In this document: one piece after another, positions 1 through 7,106 of the stretch
Layout of the letters: every line of letters starts with the position of its first letter
Numbering within the stretch: position 1 is the first letter of the stretch
Source of the DNA: W0P28-013 sp963638355
GTDB taxonomy: Bacteria > Bacteroidota > Bacteroidia > Bacteroidales > Paludibacteraceae
Length of the DNA stretch: 10,815 nucleotides
Reading direction: 5' to 3'
NCBI GenBank assembly: GCA_963638355.1
Contig: CAVHRT010000060.1
Span: forward strand, 1 to 10,815
The notes under the pieces: model-generated
Databases searched by the model: none
The model's input: only the letters and a program-made list of their open reading frames with translations
What the model was told of the DNA's origin: nothing
Made by a program: the position numbers and the translations under genes

Positions 1-15
1 AATGAATAATATTCC

Positions 16-35
16 GGGCGAATAATCATTCGCCC
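16..35. repeat. REP-like perfect inverted repeat (8-bp stem, 4-nt loop)
   Basis: GGGCGAAT and ATTCGCCC form a perfect 8-bp stem around the loop AATC. Read on the minus strand it is preceded by TTGTAGGGGCG, close to the TTGTAGGGACG that precedes the hairpin at 8668-8691. This suggests a dispersed palindromic family. It lacks a following T-run on either strand, so a role as an intrinsic terminator is not supported, although it could end or stabilise transcripts from an upstream gene outside the window. Confidence 0.75.
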
Positions 36-177
36 CTACAAGATAATCATCGAATTATTGAATTTTTCCGATAAGTGAGAGCAAAATCAAATTCATTTGT
101 TTTGCCGAACGAAGGAAAAATGCGTGAGCAATTATCGAATGATAGAATGAAACCGCATTGCCCATCTATAATGCGAA

Positions 178-202
178 CACTTCTCACTCCTAACTCCTCA
201 CT
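178..202 (+). repeat. 25-nt dispersed repeat, left copy
   Basis: The sequence starts CACTTCTCACTCCTAACTCC and matches 4429-4453 at 22 of 25 positions in the same orientation. The two copies lie on either side of dnaE. They are made of CTAACT/CTCACT-like units, which suggests an expandable simple repeat rather than a mobile element. Confidence 0.7.
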
Positions 203-228
203 TTGTTAATATCTTTTCGGGAAAAAAA

Positions 229-259
229 TTTTGTAATCAGGCAAAAGTTGTTACCTTTG
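229..259 (+). promoter_or_regulatory. Predicted dnaE promoter (Bacteroidota primary sigma type)
   Basis: A -33 element TTTTG (229-233) is followed after 18 bp by the -7 element TACCTTTG (252-259). The second fits the Bacteroidota consensus TAnnTTTG at every specified position. Transcription would start near 262-266, giving a leader of about 75 nt before the dnaE ATG at 338. The match is seen in the sequence; activity is inferred. Confidence 0.7.
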
Positions 260-266
260 AAAATTG

Positions 267-297
267 CGTCGAGCAGTGCAAAAACCGCATTGCTACG
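267..297 (+). promoter_or_regulatory. Stem-loop at the 5' end of the dnaE leader
   Basis: AGCAGTGC (272-279) pairs with GCATTGCT (287-294) in an 8-bp stem with one G-U pair and the loop AAAAACC. CGT (267-269) pairs with ACG (295-297) across a 2-nt bulge, giving 11 bp in all. Because the predicted transcription start is near 262-266, this structure would sit at the extreme 5' end of the mRNA. It could protect the transcript or regulate it. A degenerate copy of the segment occurs at about 115-161. Confidence 0.5.
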
Positions 298-337
298 ATA
301 TTTTCGCCATCTTTTCTGACAAAAAACACACGCCAAC

Positions 338-3300
338 ATGAACTTCACGCACCTTCACGTTCACTCGCACTACTCTGCCCTCGATGGCATGTCGAAAGTG
401 CCCGACCTTATCGATAAATGCATGAAAACGGGCATGCACGCCATGGCTTTGACCGACCACGGCAACATGTTCGGCATAAAGGAACTGCTCGACTGCAGCA
501 AAAAAGTGAACTCTGCACCCAAGAAAAAAGTGAAGGAGTGCACCGAAAATATCCAGAAAGCAAAAGATCTGATTGCAAAAATTCCCGAGTTGGAAGAGCA
601 ACTGAAGAGCGTTACCGACGAATTTGAGCGCAACCGCCTAGCGCAAACCCTCGAAGATGCGCACAAAGCCGAGACCACGTTGCCCGAGCTGGAGCAGAAA
701 TTGCCAGAATTGGAGAAAAAATTGGCGGAATTTGTGCCTTTCAAGCCAATTGTGGGCATCGAAGCCTACTGCGCGCGCCGCAGCCGTCTGCAAAAAGATG
801 CCACAGTGAAGGAGATCGACGAGCGCGGCAAAGAGCGCATTGTGGACTACAGCGGCTGGCACCTTATTCTATTGGCGAAAAACAAAACGGGCTACCACAG
901 CCTGTGCAAAATGGTGAGCAAATCGTTCATCGATGGCAAATACGGTAAACCACGCATCGACCGCGAACTGCTGGAGCAATACCACGAGGGCATCATCGTG
1001 TCGTCGGCCTGCTTGGGCGGCGAACTGCCACAACTCATCATGCAGGGAAAAATTGAAGAGGCCGAACGCAGCGTGCAATGGTTCAAAAGCATTTTTGGCG
1101 ACGACTACTACATAGAACTGCAGCGCCACAAAACCGACAAGCCCGGCGGCGACCAAGAGGTGTATCAGCGGCAAATGCAGGTGAATCCTGTGCTGATAGA
1201 TTTGGCGCGAAAATACAATGTGAAGCTGATTTGCACCAACGACTCGCACTTTGTGAACGAGGAGAATGCTGAGGCGCACGACCACCTTATCTGCGTATCG
1301 ACGGGCGTCACGCTCGACGACCCCAACCGCATGCACTACACCAAACAAGAGTGGCTGAAGACGCCCGAAGAGATGGCCGCCATTTTCAGCGACCTGCCCG
1401 AAGCACTCGAAAACACGCAGGAGATTGTGGACAAAGTGGAGGTCTACAGCATCGATGCCGACCCGATAATGCCAAAATTCGACATCCCAGCCGAATTCGG
1501 TAGCGAGGAGGAATATCGCAAAAAATTCACCGAAGAAGATCTTTTCAACGAATTCACGCGCAACGAAAAAGGCGAAGTGGTGCTGTCGCAAGAGAAGGCC
1601 GAGGAGAAAATTCACAAACTTGGCGGCTACGACAAACTCTATCGCATAAAATTCGAGGCCGATTATCTGGCAAAACTCACTTGGGAAGGCGCTCACATGC
1701 GCTATGGCGCGACACTCACGCCCGAGCAAACCGACCGCATCACTTTCGAACTGCATGTGATGAAGACGATGGGCTTCCCAGGCTACTTCCTGATAGTTCA
1801 CGACTACATTCGTGCCGCCCGCGAAGAGTTGGGTATGTCGGTTGGTCCTGGTCGTGGCTCGGCGGCAGGCTCGGTGGTGGCATATTGCCTGCAAATTACC
1901 GATGTCGATCCGCTAAAATACGATCTTCTGTTCGAACGTTTCCTGAACCCAGACCGCATCTCGCTGCCCGATATCGATGTCGATTTCGAAGACACCAGCA
2001 AAATCATCGATTGGGTTACGAAAAAATATGGCATCGAACGCGTGGCGCGCATCGTAACCTACGGCGTGATGGCGACAAAATCGGCCATTGCCGATGTGAG
2101 CCGCGTGCGCAACATTCCACTTCCAAAAGTGGCAGAAATCAAAAGTTTCTTCCCCGAAAAAAATATGGATGATGTGCGCGACCCCAAGACTGGCAAGACA
2201 TTCAAGCAGCTGGAGGCCGAAAAAGCCATCGACAAAATTCCCGAACTGAATTTGGCGAACTGCGTAAAATACATTCCCGAACTGCAGGAATTCGCCAACA
2301 ACGATGAATACGCGCCGATGTTCAAAATTGCGCTAGAACTAGAGGATACGGTGCGACAAATTGGCGTGCATGCTTGCGGCGTAATCATCGGTGCCGACGA
2401 CCTTACAAACTTTGCGCCACTCGCCACAGTGCTCGATAAAAATCTGAAAAAAGATATCGTCATCACCGAATACGACGGCCATGTGGTGGAATCGGTTGGC
2501 CTCATCAAAATGGACTTTCTTGGGCTGCAAACACTCACCATCATCAAAGAGGCACTGCGCAACATTCGCGTTTCGCAAGGCAAAGAGGTCGACATCAATC
2601 ACATTCCGATAGACGACGAGGCAACTTATCGACTTTTCCAAGAAGGACGCACCGTGGCTGTGTTCCAATTTGAGTCGGTTGGCATGCAGAAATACATGAA
2701 AGAGCTAAAACCGACCGTCTTCACCGACTTGATAGCCATGAATGCGCTCTATCGTCCAGGTCCAATGGACTACATTCCGCAGTTCATCGCACGCAAACAG
2801 GGCAAAGAGCCAATCACCTACACGCTGCCCTGCATGGAAGAATATCTGAAAGATACCTACGGCGTGACGGTCTACCAAGAGCAGGTGATGTTGCTTTCGC
2901 GCGCCATTGCGGGATTCACACGCGGTCAGAGCGACCAACTGCGCAAAGCCATGGGTAAAAAAATGATTGCCCTGCTGGACGATCTCTATCCAAAATTCAT
3001 CGAAGGCGGCAAAAAGAACGGCTACCCCGCTGCCACACTCGACGGCATTTGGGAGACTTGGCTGAGTTTCGCAAAATACGCGTTCAACAAATCGCACGCC
3101 ACTTGCTACGCTTGGGTGGCATATCAAACCGCCTACCTCAAAGCCAACTACCCTGCCGAATTCATGGCTGCCAACCTCACGGTGAGCAAAGACGACATCA
3201 AAGAGGTTACCAAATTGATGGACGAATGCAAAGCCATGCGCCTGACGGTGAAAGGTCCCGATGTGAACGAATCGTCGCTGCACTTCACGGTGAATAAAAA

Positions 3301-4357
3301 AGGTGTGATTCGTTTCGGGCTTGGCGGCATAAAAGGCGTGGGCGAAGGCGCCGTGGAAGCCATTGTGAAAGAACGCGAAGCCAACGGTCCGTACAAAAGC
3401 ACTTTCGATTTTGTGGAGCGCGTCAATCTGTCGGCATGCAACAAGAAAGCCGTCGAAAGCATGGCGCTAGCAGGCTGTTTCGATGCGTTTGGCGACATCA
3501 GCCGCGAGCAATTTTCGGCACAAAATGCCAAAGGCGAAGCTTTCCTCGATACGCTGATGACCTACGGCAACCGCTATCAGCAGGACAAAGCCGCCAATCA
3601 AAACTCGCTCTTTGGCGGATTCGACGATGTAGAAATTCCAAAACCTGCCGTTCCGCATGCTGAACCGTGGTCGGCACTCGACCGTCTGAGCAAAGAGAAA
3701 GAACTTGTGGGCATCTACCTTTCGGCTCACCCGCTCGACCGCTACAAGACGGCGCTGCTCTACGGCTGCACGCACCAATTGACCGAACTTCAGCCAAAAC
3801 TGGACAACAAACAAGCCACCAATTTCGTGGTTGGCGGCATTGTGGTAGCTGCGCGCGAAGGCGTTACGCGCAACGACAAGCCCTACGGCATCATGACCGT
3901 CGAGGACTATTCTGGCACTTGCGAGTTTGCGCTGTTTGGCGAAGATTACGTCAATTTCGGGAAATATCTGAAAAAAGATCTGTTTGTGCTACTGCGTGGC
4001 GCTGTGCAAGAACGCCCCAACCGCTGGGCAAAACCCGGCGACACCACGCCTGCCACTTGGGAGATAAAAGTGAGCAACATCAGCCTGCTCGAGGACGAAC
4101 ACGACAAACTCATTCGCCGACTGACCATAACGCTGCCGCTCAGCAAACTCGATGCAGCCACAGCCGACGAACTCACCACACTTTTCAAAAGCAATGCGGG
4201 AAATGTGGAATTGTGTTTCTGCATTCACGATGGCGAGCAGCACCACGACGCGCACCTCACCGCCCGGCGCTGCCACATTTCGGTAACCGACAAGATGGTC
4301 GCCACGCTCGAACAGATGAAAGAAGAGGGAAAAATTACGGGATTCAAAGCGAATTGA
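338..4357 (+). CDS. dnaE: DNA polymerase III subunit alpha
   Basis: This is the catalytic subunit of the replicative polymerase, 1339 aa against about 1160 in E. coli. The PHP domain begins HLHVHS and is split by a charged, Glu/Lys/Leu-rich predicted coiled coil (about 60-133). All nine expected PHP metal ligands appear present: H7, H9, D16, H41, E142, H175, C225, D302, H304. The polymerase core has GPGRGSAAGS (503-512), PDIDVDF (544-550) and KMDFLGL, giving the catalytic aspartates D545, D547 and D726. A helix-hairpin-helix lies near 994-1002, a QNSLF clamp-binding motif at 1088-1092, and an OB fold from about 1160. The ATG at 338 puts HLHVHS at the very N-terminus, as in the family, with no Shine-Dalgarno sequence. 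The gene has its own promoter and converges with hemW. The frame is intact and identification is firm. Confidence 0.98.
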   Translation: MNFTHLHVHSHYSALDGMSKVPDLIDKCMKTGMHAMALTDHGNMFGIKELLDCSKKVNSAPKKKVKECTENIQKAKDLIAKIPELEEQLKSVTDEFERNRLAQTLEDAHKAETTLPELEQKLPELEKKLAEFVPFKPIVGIEAYCARRSRLQKDATVKEIDERGKERIVDYSGWHLILLAKNKTGYHSLCKMVSKSFIDGKYGKPRIDRELLEQYHEGIIVSSACLGGELPQLIMQGKIEEAERSVQWFKSIFGDDYYIELQRHKTDKPGGDQEVYQRQMQVNPVLIDLARKYNVKLICTNDSHFVNEENAEAHDHLICVSTGVTLDDPNRMHYTKQEWLKTPEEMAAIFSDLPEALENTQEIVDKVEVYSIDADPIMPKFDIPAEFGSEEEYRKKFTEEDLFNEFTRNEKGEVVLSQEKAEEKIHKLGGYDKLYRIKFEADYLAKLTWEGAHMRYGATLTPEQTDRITFELHVMKTMGFPGYFLIVHDYIRAAREELGMSVGPGRGSAAGSVVAYCLQITDVDPLKYDLLFERFLNPDRISLPDIDVDFEDTSKIIDWVTKKYGIERVARIVTYGVMATKSAIADVSRVRNIPLPKVAEIKSFFPEKNMDDVRDPKTGKTFKQLEAEKAIDKIPELNLANCVKYIPELQEFANNDEYAPMFKIALELEDTVRQIGVHACGVIIGADDLTNFAPLATVLDKNLKKDIVITEYDGHVVESVGLIKMDFLGLQTLTIIKEALRNIRVSQGKEVDINHIPIDDEATYRLFQEGRTVAVFQFESVGMQKYMKELKPTVFTDLIAMNALYRPGPMDYIPQFIARKQGKEPITYTLPCMEEYLKDTYGVTVYQEQVMLLSRAIAGFTRGQSDQLRKAMGKKMIALLDDLYPKFIEGGKKNGYPAATLDGIWETWLSFAKYAFNKSHATCYAWVAYQTAYLKANYPAEFMAANLTVSKDDIKEVTKLMDECKAMRLTVKGPDVNESSLHFTVNKKGVIRFGLGGIKGVGEGAVEAIVKEREANGPYKSTFDFVERVNLSACNKKAVESMALAGCFDAFGDISREQFSAQNAKGEAFLDTLMTYGNRYQQDKAANQNSLFGGFDDVEIPKPAVPHAEPWSALDRLSKEKELVGIYLSAHPLDRYKTALLYGCTHQLTELQPKLDNKQATNFVVGGIVVAAREGVTRNDKPYGIMTVEDYSGTCEFALFGEDYVNFGKYLKKDLFVLLRGAVQERPNRWAKPGDTTPATWEIKVSNISLLEDEHDKLIRRLTITLPLSKLDAATADELTTLFKSNAGNVELCFCIHDGEQHHDAHLTARRCHISVTDKMVATLEQMKEEGKITGFKAN

Positions 4358-4447
4358 GTGGGAAGAGGAAAGTCTGAAAGTCTATAAAGTGGAAAGTGTA
4401 TAAAGTAGAAAAGACACTCCTAACTCATCACTTCTCACTACTAACTG
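4358..4447. other. Convergent dnaE/hemW intergenic gap filled with short repeats
   Basis: This 90-bp gap lies between the stop codons of two converging genes. It contains two 16-bp tandem units (4377-4408) and part of a 25-nt repeat (4429-4453) that runs into the end of hemW. I see no G/C-rich hairpin with a T-run, so neither gene has a recognisable intrinsic terminator here. Confidence 0.75.
4377..4408. repeat. Two tandem 16-bp units after dnaE
   Basis: AAAGTCTATAAAGTGG (4377-4392) is followed directly by AAAGTGTATAAAGTAG (4393-4408); 14 of 16 positions agree. A partial AAAG unit is visible on both sides. No function can be assigned. Confidence 0.75.
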
Positions 4448-4461
4448 CTAACTGCTAACTA
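4429..4461. repeat. 25-nt dispersed repeat, right copy, with a 7-bp tandem array
   Basis: Positions 4429-4453 repeat 178-202 with three mismatches. From 4441 the sequence becomes three 7-bp units, CTAACTG, CTAACTG and CTAACTA. The last two overlap the 3' end of hemW, so the hemW stop codon (TAG, complement of 4448-4450) and its last four sense codons are read from repeat sequence. Confidence 0.75.
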
Positions 4462-5569
4462 AAAATAGTTCGCTTGCAATGCCATCGCTCACAAAAATGC
4501 CAGCACGCGTAAGGCGCAAATGATTGTCGGAAAGTGCCAATTTTCCGCTATCGATGAATGGTTTTGCGAGGCGCAGACAGTAGTTGCGATAAAATTCGTC
4601 AAGTTGCTGTAAATCAATGCCTTCTCGCGTTCGGAGATGCGTAAAAATGATCTCATTATAACGATCGTCGCTGGTCAAAATCTCTGAACCAAAATCTGGC
4701 GTCTCGTTTTCAATGCCCACAATGTAACGCTTGGTGTCCGCCACATTCCAACGCCGCTCCGTCCCATTGTACGAATGCGCCGCCGCGCCCACGCCAAGGT
4801 AAGGCACGCCCGACCAATAACTCGAATTGTGCCGCGAACGAAATCCCTGCCGGCTGAAATTTGAAATCTCGTACTGCTCGAAACCCGCCTGCTGCAGCGT
4901 GTCGATGGTCTGGTTGAACAGCACAAGGCAGAGTTCCTCGTCGGCTTCGGCAATTTTGTGCTGATTGCGCAACCTCACAAGCGGCGTATCGCCCTCATAA
5001 GTCAGACTATAAGCCGAAATATGCTGCACGCCAAGTGCCGTAGCTTGCTGCAATGTGCGTTGCCAAACAGCCTCAGTCTGCATAGGCAAACCGAACATCA
5101 AATCGATGCTAATATTCTGAAAACCAGCCATTTGTAGTCGTTTCACGGCTTCGATAGCTTGTTGGGCAGTGTGTCGGCGGCGCAGAAAACGCAGTTCCTC
5201 ATCGTCGAAACTCTGCACGCCCATGCTCACGCGATTGAACGGTAGCGACGCCAAATTGACCACATATTCGTCCGAAAGGTCGTCGGGATTGCACTCCACG
5301 GTGATTTCAGCGTCATCATCTACCGAAAAATTGGCACTTATTTCATCAAAAATCTGCTGAAAATCGGCTTTTGTGAGCAGCGAAGGCGTGCCACCGCCAA
5401 AATAGATTGTGGAGATTTTTTCGCCGTTGAGATAATCTCTCCGCTGACGCAATTCGTGGCACAGCGCATCGACATAGCGTTGGCGCAAATCGAGTTCTGT
5501 GCCGCTATGAAAGGCACAATAGATGCACCGCGAACGACAAAATGGAATGTGCAAATAGAGTCCAGCCAC
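4448..5569 (-). CDS. hemW: Radical SAM heme chaperone HemW
   Basis: HemW belongs to the HemN-like radical SAM family and is understood to bind heme and hand it to target proteins; it is not itself the coproporphyrinogen oxidase. From the GTG start at 5569 the protein has 373 aa, the usual size. It opens AGLYLHIPFCRSRCIYCAF, with the 4Fe-4S cysteines C11, C15 and C18 (CxxxCxxC). It also has ECNPDD, RVSMGVQSFDDEELRFLRRRH, the HemW-type RHNSSYW motif and YLGVGAAAHSY. The GTG lies 2 nt after the rlmD stop, so the pair is probably co-transcribed and perhaps translationally coupled. The frame stays open to 5704 inside rlmD, but that extension does not resemble HemW. The last residues (LVSS) come from an intergenic repeat. 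HemN is less likely because its N-terminal extension is absent. Confidence 0.95.
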   Translation of the reverse strand: MAGLYLHIPFCRSRCIYCAFHSGTELDLRQRYVDALCHELRQRRDYLNGEKISTIYFGGGTPSLLTKADFQQIFDEISANFSVDDDAEITVECNPDDLSDEYVVNLASLPFNRVSMGVQSFDDEELRFLRRRHTAQQAIEAVKRLQMAGFQNISIDLMFGLPMQTEAVWQRTLQQATALGVQHISAYSLTYEGDTPLVRLRNQHKIAEADEELCLVLFNQTIDTLQQAGFEQYEISNFSRQGFRSRHNSSYWSGVPYLGVGAAAHSYNGTERRWNVADTKRYIVGIENETPDFGSEILTSDDRYNEIIFTHLRTREGIDLQQLDEFYRNYCLRLAKPFIDSGKLALSDNHLRLTRAGIFVSDGIASELFLVSS

Positions 5570-5571
5570 AA

Positions 5572-6981
5572 TCAGCGCAAGGCAAGTTTCACCACATTCT
5601 CTACATGGTGCGTGTGTGGGAACATATCGACGGGCTGCACCGCTTCGATGCGATATTTGGCATCGAGCAACTGCAGGTCGCGCGCTTGCGTGGCAGGATT
5701 GCAACTGACGTAGACAATGCGACGTGGTGCAGCATTCAGAATCACATTCACCACGCTCTCGTGCATGCCAGCGCGCGGCGGATCGGTTATCAGCACGTCG
5801 GGGCGACCATGCTCGGCAATGAATTGATCGGTGAGAATGTCCTTCATATCGCCCGCAAAAAAGAGCGTATTTTCAATGCCATTGAGCGCAGAATTCACTT
5901 TGGCATCGTCGATTGCCTCGGGCACATACTCAATGCCGATGACCTTGCGCGCCCTGCGGCTCACAAAGTTGGCGATGGTTCCCGTGCCAGTGTAGAGGTC
6001 GTAAACCAACTCATTTCCAGCGAGTTCTGCAAAATTGCGCACCACTTTGTAGAGTTCGTAAGCCTGCTCGCTATTGGTTTGGTAAAACGATTTCGCGCCA
6101 ATCTTGAACCGCAAACCCTCCATCTCTTCGTAAATAGCGTCGCGTCCTTTGAAAACGCAGATTTCTTGGTCGGTGATGGTATCGTTGCCCTTGCCGTTTA
6201 TCACATAAAGCAACGACGTGATTTGCGGGAATTTTTCGGCCAAATGCGCAAGCAATGCCGTGCGCGCGGCTTCATCTTCGCAGAAAAATACCACCACAAC
6301 CATCAGTTCGCCCGTCGATGTGGTGCGAATCATCAGCGTGCGCAAAAAACCCGTCTGTGCGCGCAAATCGAAAAATTCGAGATGATGTTCGAGTGCGTAA
6401 CTGCGAATTTCGTTGCGAATTTGGTTCGATATATCGGCTTGCAGGTGACAGCGATTGATGTCAAGCACCTTGTCGAACATGCCGGGAATGTGGAATCCCA
6501 CGCCATTCATCTGCAGATCACCGCCCGCCGCAATCTGCTCTTTGGTGAGCCAACGACGGTTCGAGAAAGTGAATTCCAGTTTATTTCGGTATTCGTAAAT
6601 CTTTTTCGAGCCGATAATAGGCGAAATCTCGGGCAATTCAAGGTGTCCGAGCCGCGTCAAATTATCGACCACCTGCTGCTGTTTGTAGCGAATTTGCTCC
6701 TCGTAAGGCAGAATTTGCCATTTGCAGCCGCCACAAACGCCATAATGTTCGCAGCGCGCCTCGCAACGCACGTCCGACAGGTGATGAAACTTCACCACGC
6801 GCCCTTCGGCATAGTTTTTTTTCTTCTTAAATAGTTGAATATCAACCACATCGCCAGGCACGGCGTATTGTGTAAAGACGACCATATCGTCCACTTTTGC
6901 CAAGGCTTTTCCCTCGGCCGCCACATCGGTGATGGTTATTTGCTGCAACAACGGCAGCGATTTTTGCTTACGCGAAGACAT
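5572..6981 (-). CDS. rlmD: 23S rRNA (uracil-C5)-methyltransferase, RlmD/RumA type
   Basis: This enzyme transfers a methyl group from S-adenosylmethionine to C5 of a uracil in 23S rRNA (U1939 in E. coli). The 469-aa protein begins with a TRAM RNA-binding domain (about 10-67). An iron-sulfur site follows: C77, C83 and C86 in CEHYGVCGGCKWQ, with C178 as the likely fourth ligand and C73 as an extra cysteine. The SAM-binding motif is YDLYTGTGTIANF, followed by ITDPPRAGMH. The catalytic nucleophile is C427 in YVSCNPATQARDL, and E461 in DMFPHTHHVE is the likely general base. It heads a unit with hemW. The leader is A/T-rich with no Shine-Dalgarno sequence. The family assignment is firm; the exact target could be U1939, U747 or both, since related enzymes differ in this. 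Confidence 0.95.
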   Translation of the reverse strand: MSSRKQKSLPLLQQITITDVAAEGKALAKVDDMVVFTQYAVPGDVVDIQLFKKKKNYAEGRVVKFHHLSDVRCEARCEHYGVCGGCKWQILPYEEQIRYKQQQVVDNLTRLGHLELPEISPIIGSKKIYEYRNKLEFTFSNRRWLTKEQIAAGGDLQMNGVGFHIPGMFDKVLDINRCHLQADISNQIRNEIRSYALEHHLEFFDLRAQTGFLRTLMIRTTSTGELMVVVVFFCEDEAARTALLAHLAEKFPQITSLLYVINGKGNDTITDQEICVFKGRDAIYEEMEGLRFKIGAKSFYQTNSEQAYELYKVVRNFAELAGNELVYDLYTGTGTIANFVSRRARKVIGIEYVPEAIDDAKVNSALNGIENTLFFAGDMKDILTDQFIAEHGRPDVLITDPPRAGMHESVVNVILNAAPRRIVYVSCNPATQARDLQLLDAKYRIEAVQPVDMFPHTHHVENVVKLALR

Positions 6982-7059
6982 TTTATGATTTAAAATTCCA
7001 AATTTCAGATTTCAGATTATCGGGTTACACAACCTTCTGCAGTTGGCAATGGCTACCGT

Positions 7060-7088
7060 TTAATTAAATAATTGGAAATTAGATAATT
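7060..7088 (-). repeat. 29-nt A/T-rich dispersed repeat, copy after the OmpP1/FadL-like gene
   Basis: It agrees with 8708-8736 at 26 of 29 positions, centred on AATTGGAAATTA (plus strand). Both copies lie just downstream of the stop codon of a minus-strand exported-protein gene. A role in 3'-end formation is possible, but there is no G/C-rich stem. Confidence 0.65.
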
Positions 7089-7101
7089 AGATAATTAGAT
7101 A
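7078..7101. repeat. Three tandem ATTAGATA units
   Basis: The 8-bp unit ATTAGATA is repeated three times without mismatch, followed by ATTGATCA, which contains the stop codon of the neighbouring outer-membrane gene (complement of 7107-7109). The array overlaps the 29-nt dispersed repeat. Exact short units of this kind are prone to copy-number change. Confidence 0.8.
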
Positions 7102-7106
7102 ATTGA

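Larger units (their letters stand above)
1..337. other. Gene-free region upstream of dnaE
   Basis: No coding region is supported here. Reading left to right it holds: a perfect inverted repeat at 16-35; an A/T-rich stretch; a degenerate copy (about 115-161) of the dnaE leader; a 25-nt repeat (178-202) found again just after dnaE; a Bacteroidota-type promoter (229-259); and a leader stem-loop (267-297). The end of any upstream gene is not visible, so this gap may extend beyond the left edge of the window. Confidence 0.8.

Noticed and set aside
515..736. dnaE insert as a mobile element or intein
   Set aside because: It has no splicing-junction residues or flanking repeats, is only about 74 residues long, keeps the frame, and is placed where Bacteroidota DnaE proteins commonly carry an insert.
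869..1894. 341-codon open frame on the minus strand inside dnaE
   Set aside because: It is antisense to the conserved dnaE coding region, with a His/Phe/Val-rich product typical of a shadow frame.
5570..5704. N-terminal extension of hemW to 5704
   Set aside because: The extra 45 residues overlap rlmD, are Cys/Arg/Ala-rich, and do not resemble HemW, which normally begins just before LYLHIPFC.
5542..6834. 430-codon open frame on the plus strand, opposite rlmD
   Set aside because: It lies entirely over the firmly identified rlmD and the start of hemW, its translation shows no family motif, and codon bias of the real genes easily leaves the opposite strand open.
6999..7032. Possible rlmD promoter, TTG and GAAATTTG on the minus strand
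   Set aside because: The -7 element has a mismatch at its first base and the spacer of 23 bp is longer than usual, so it was not called.
7078..7101. Tandem ATTAGATA units as a CRISPR or replication iteron array
   Set aside because: The units are only 8 bp and contiguous, with no spacers, and no replication initiator gene is nearby; a simple sequence repeat explains them.
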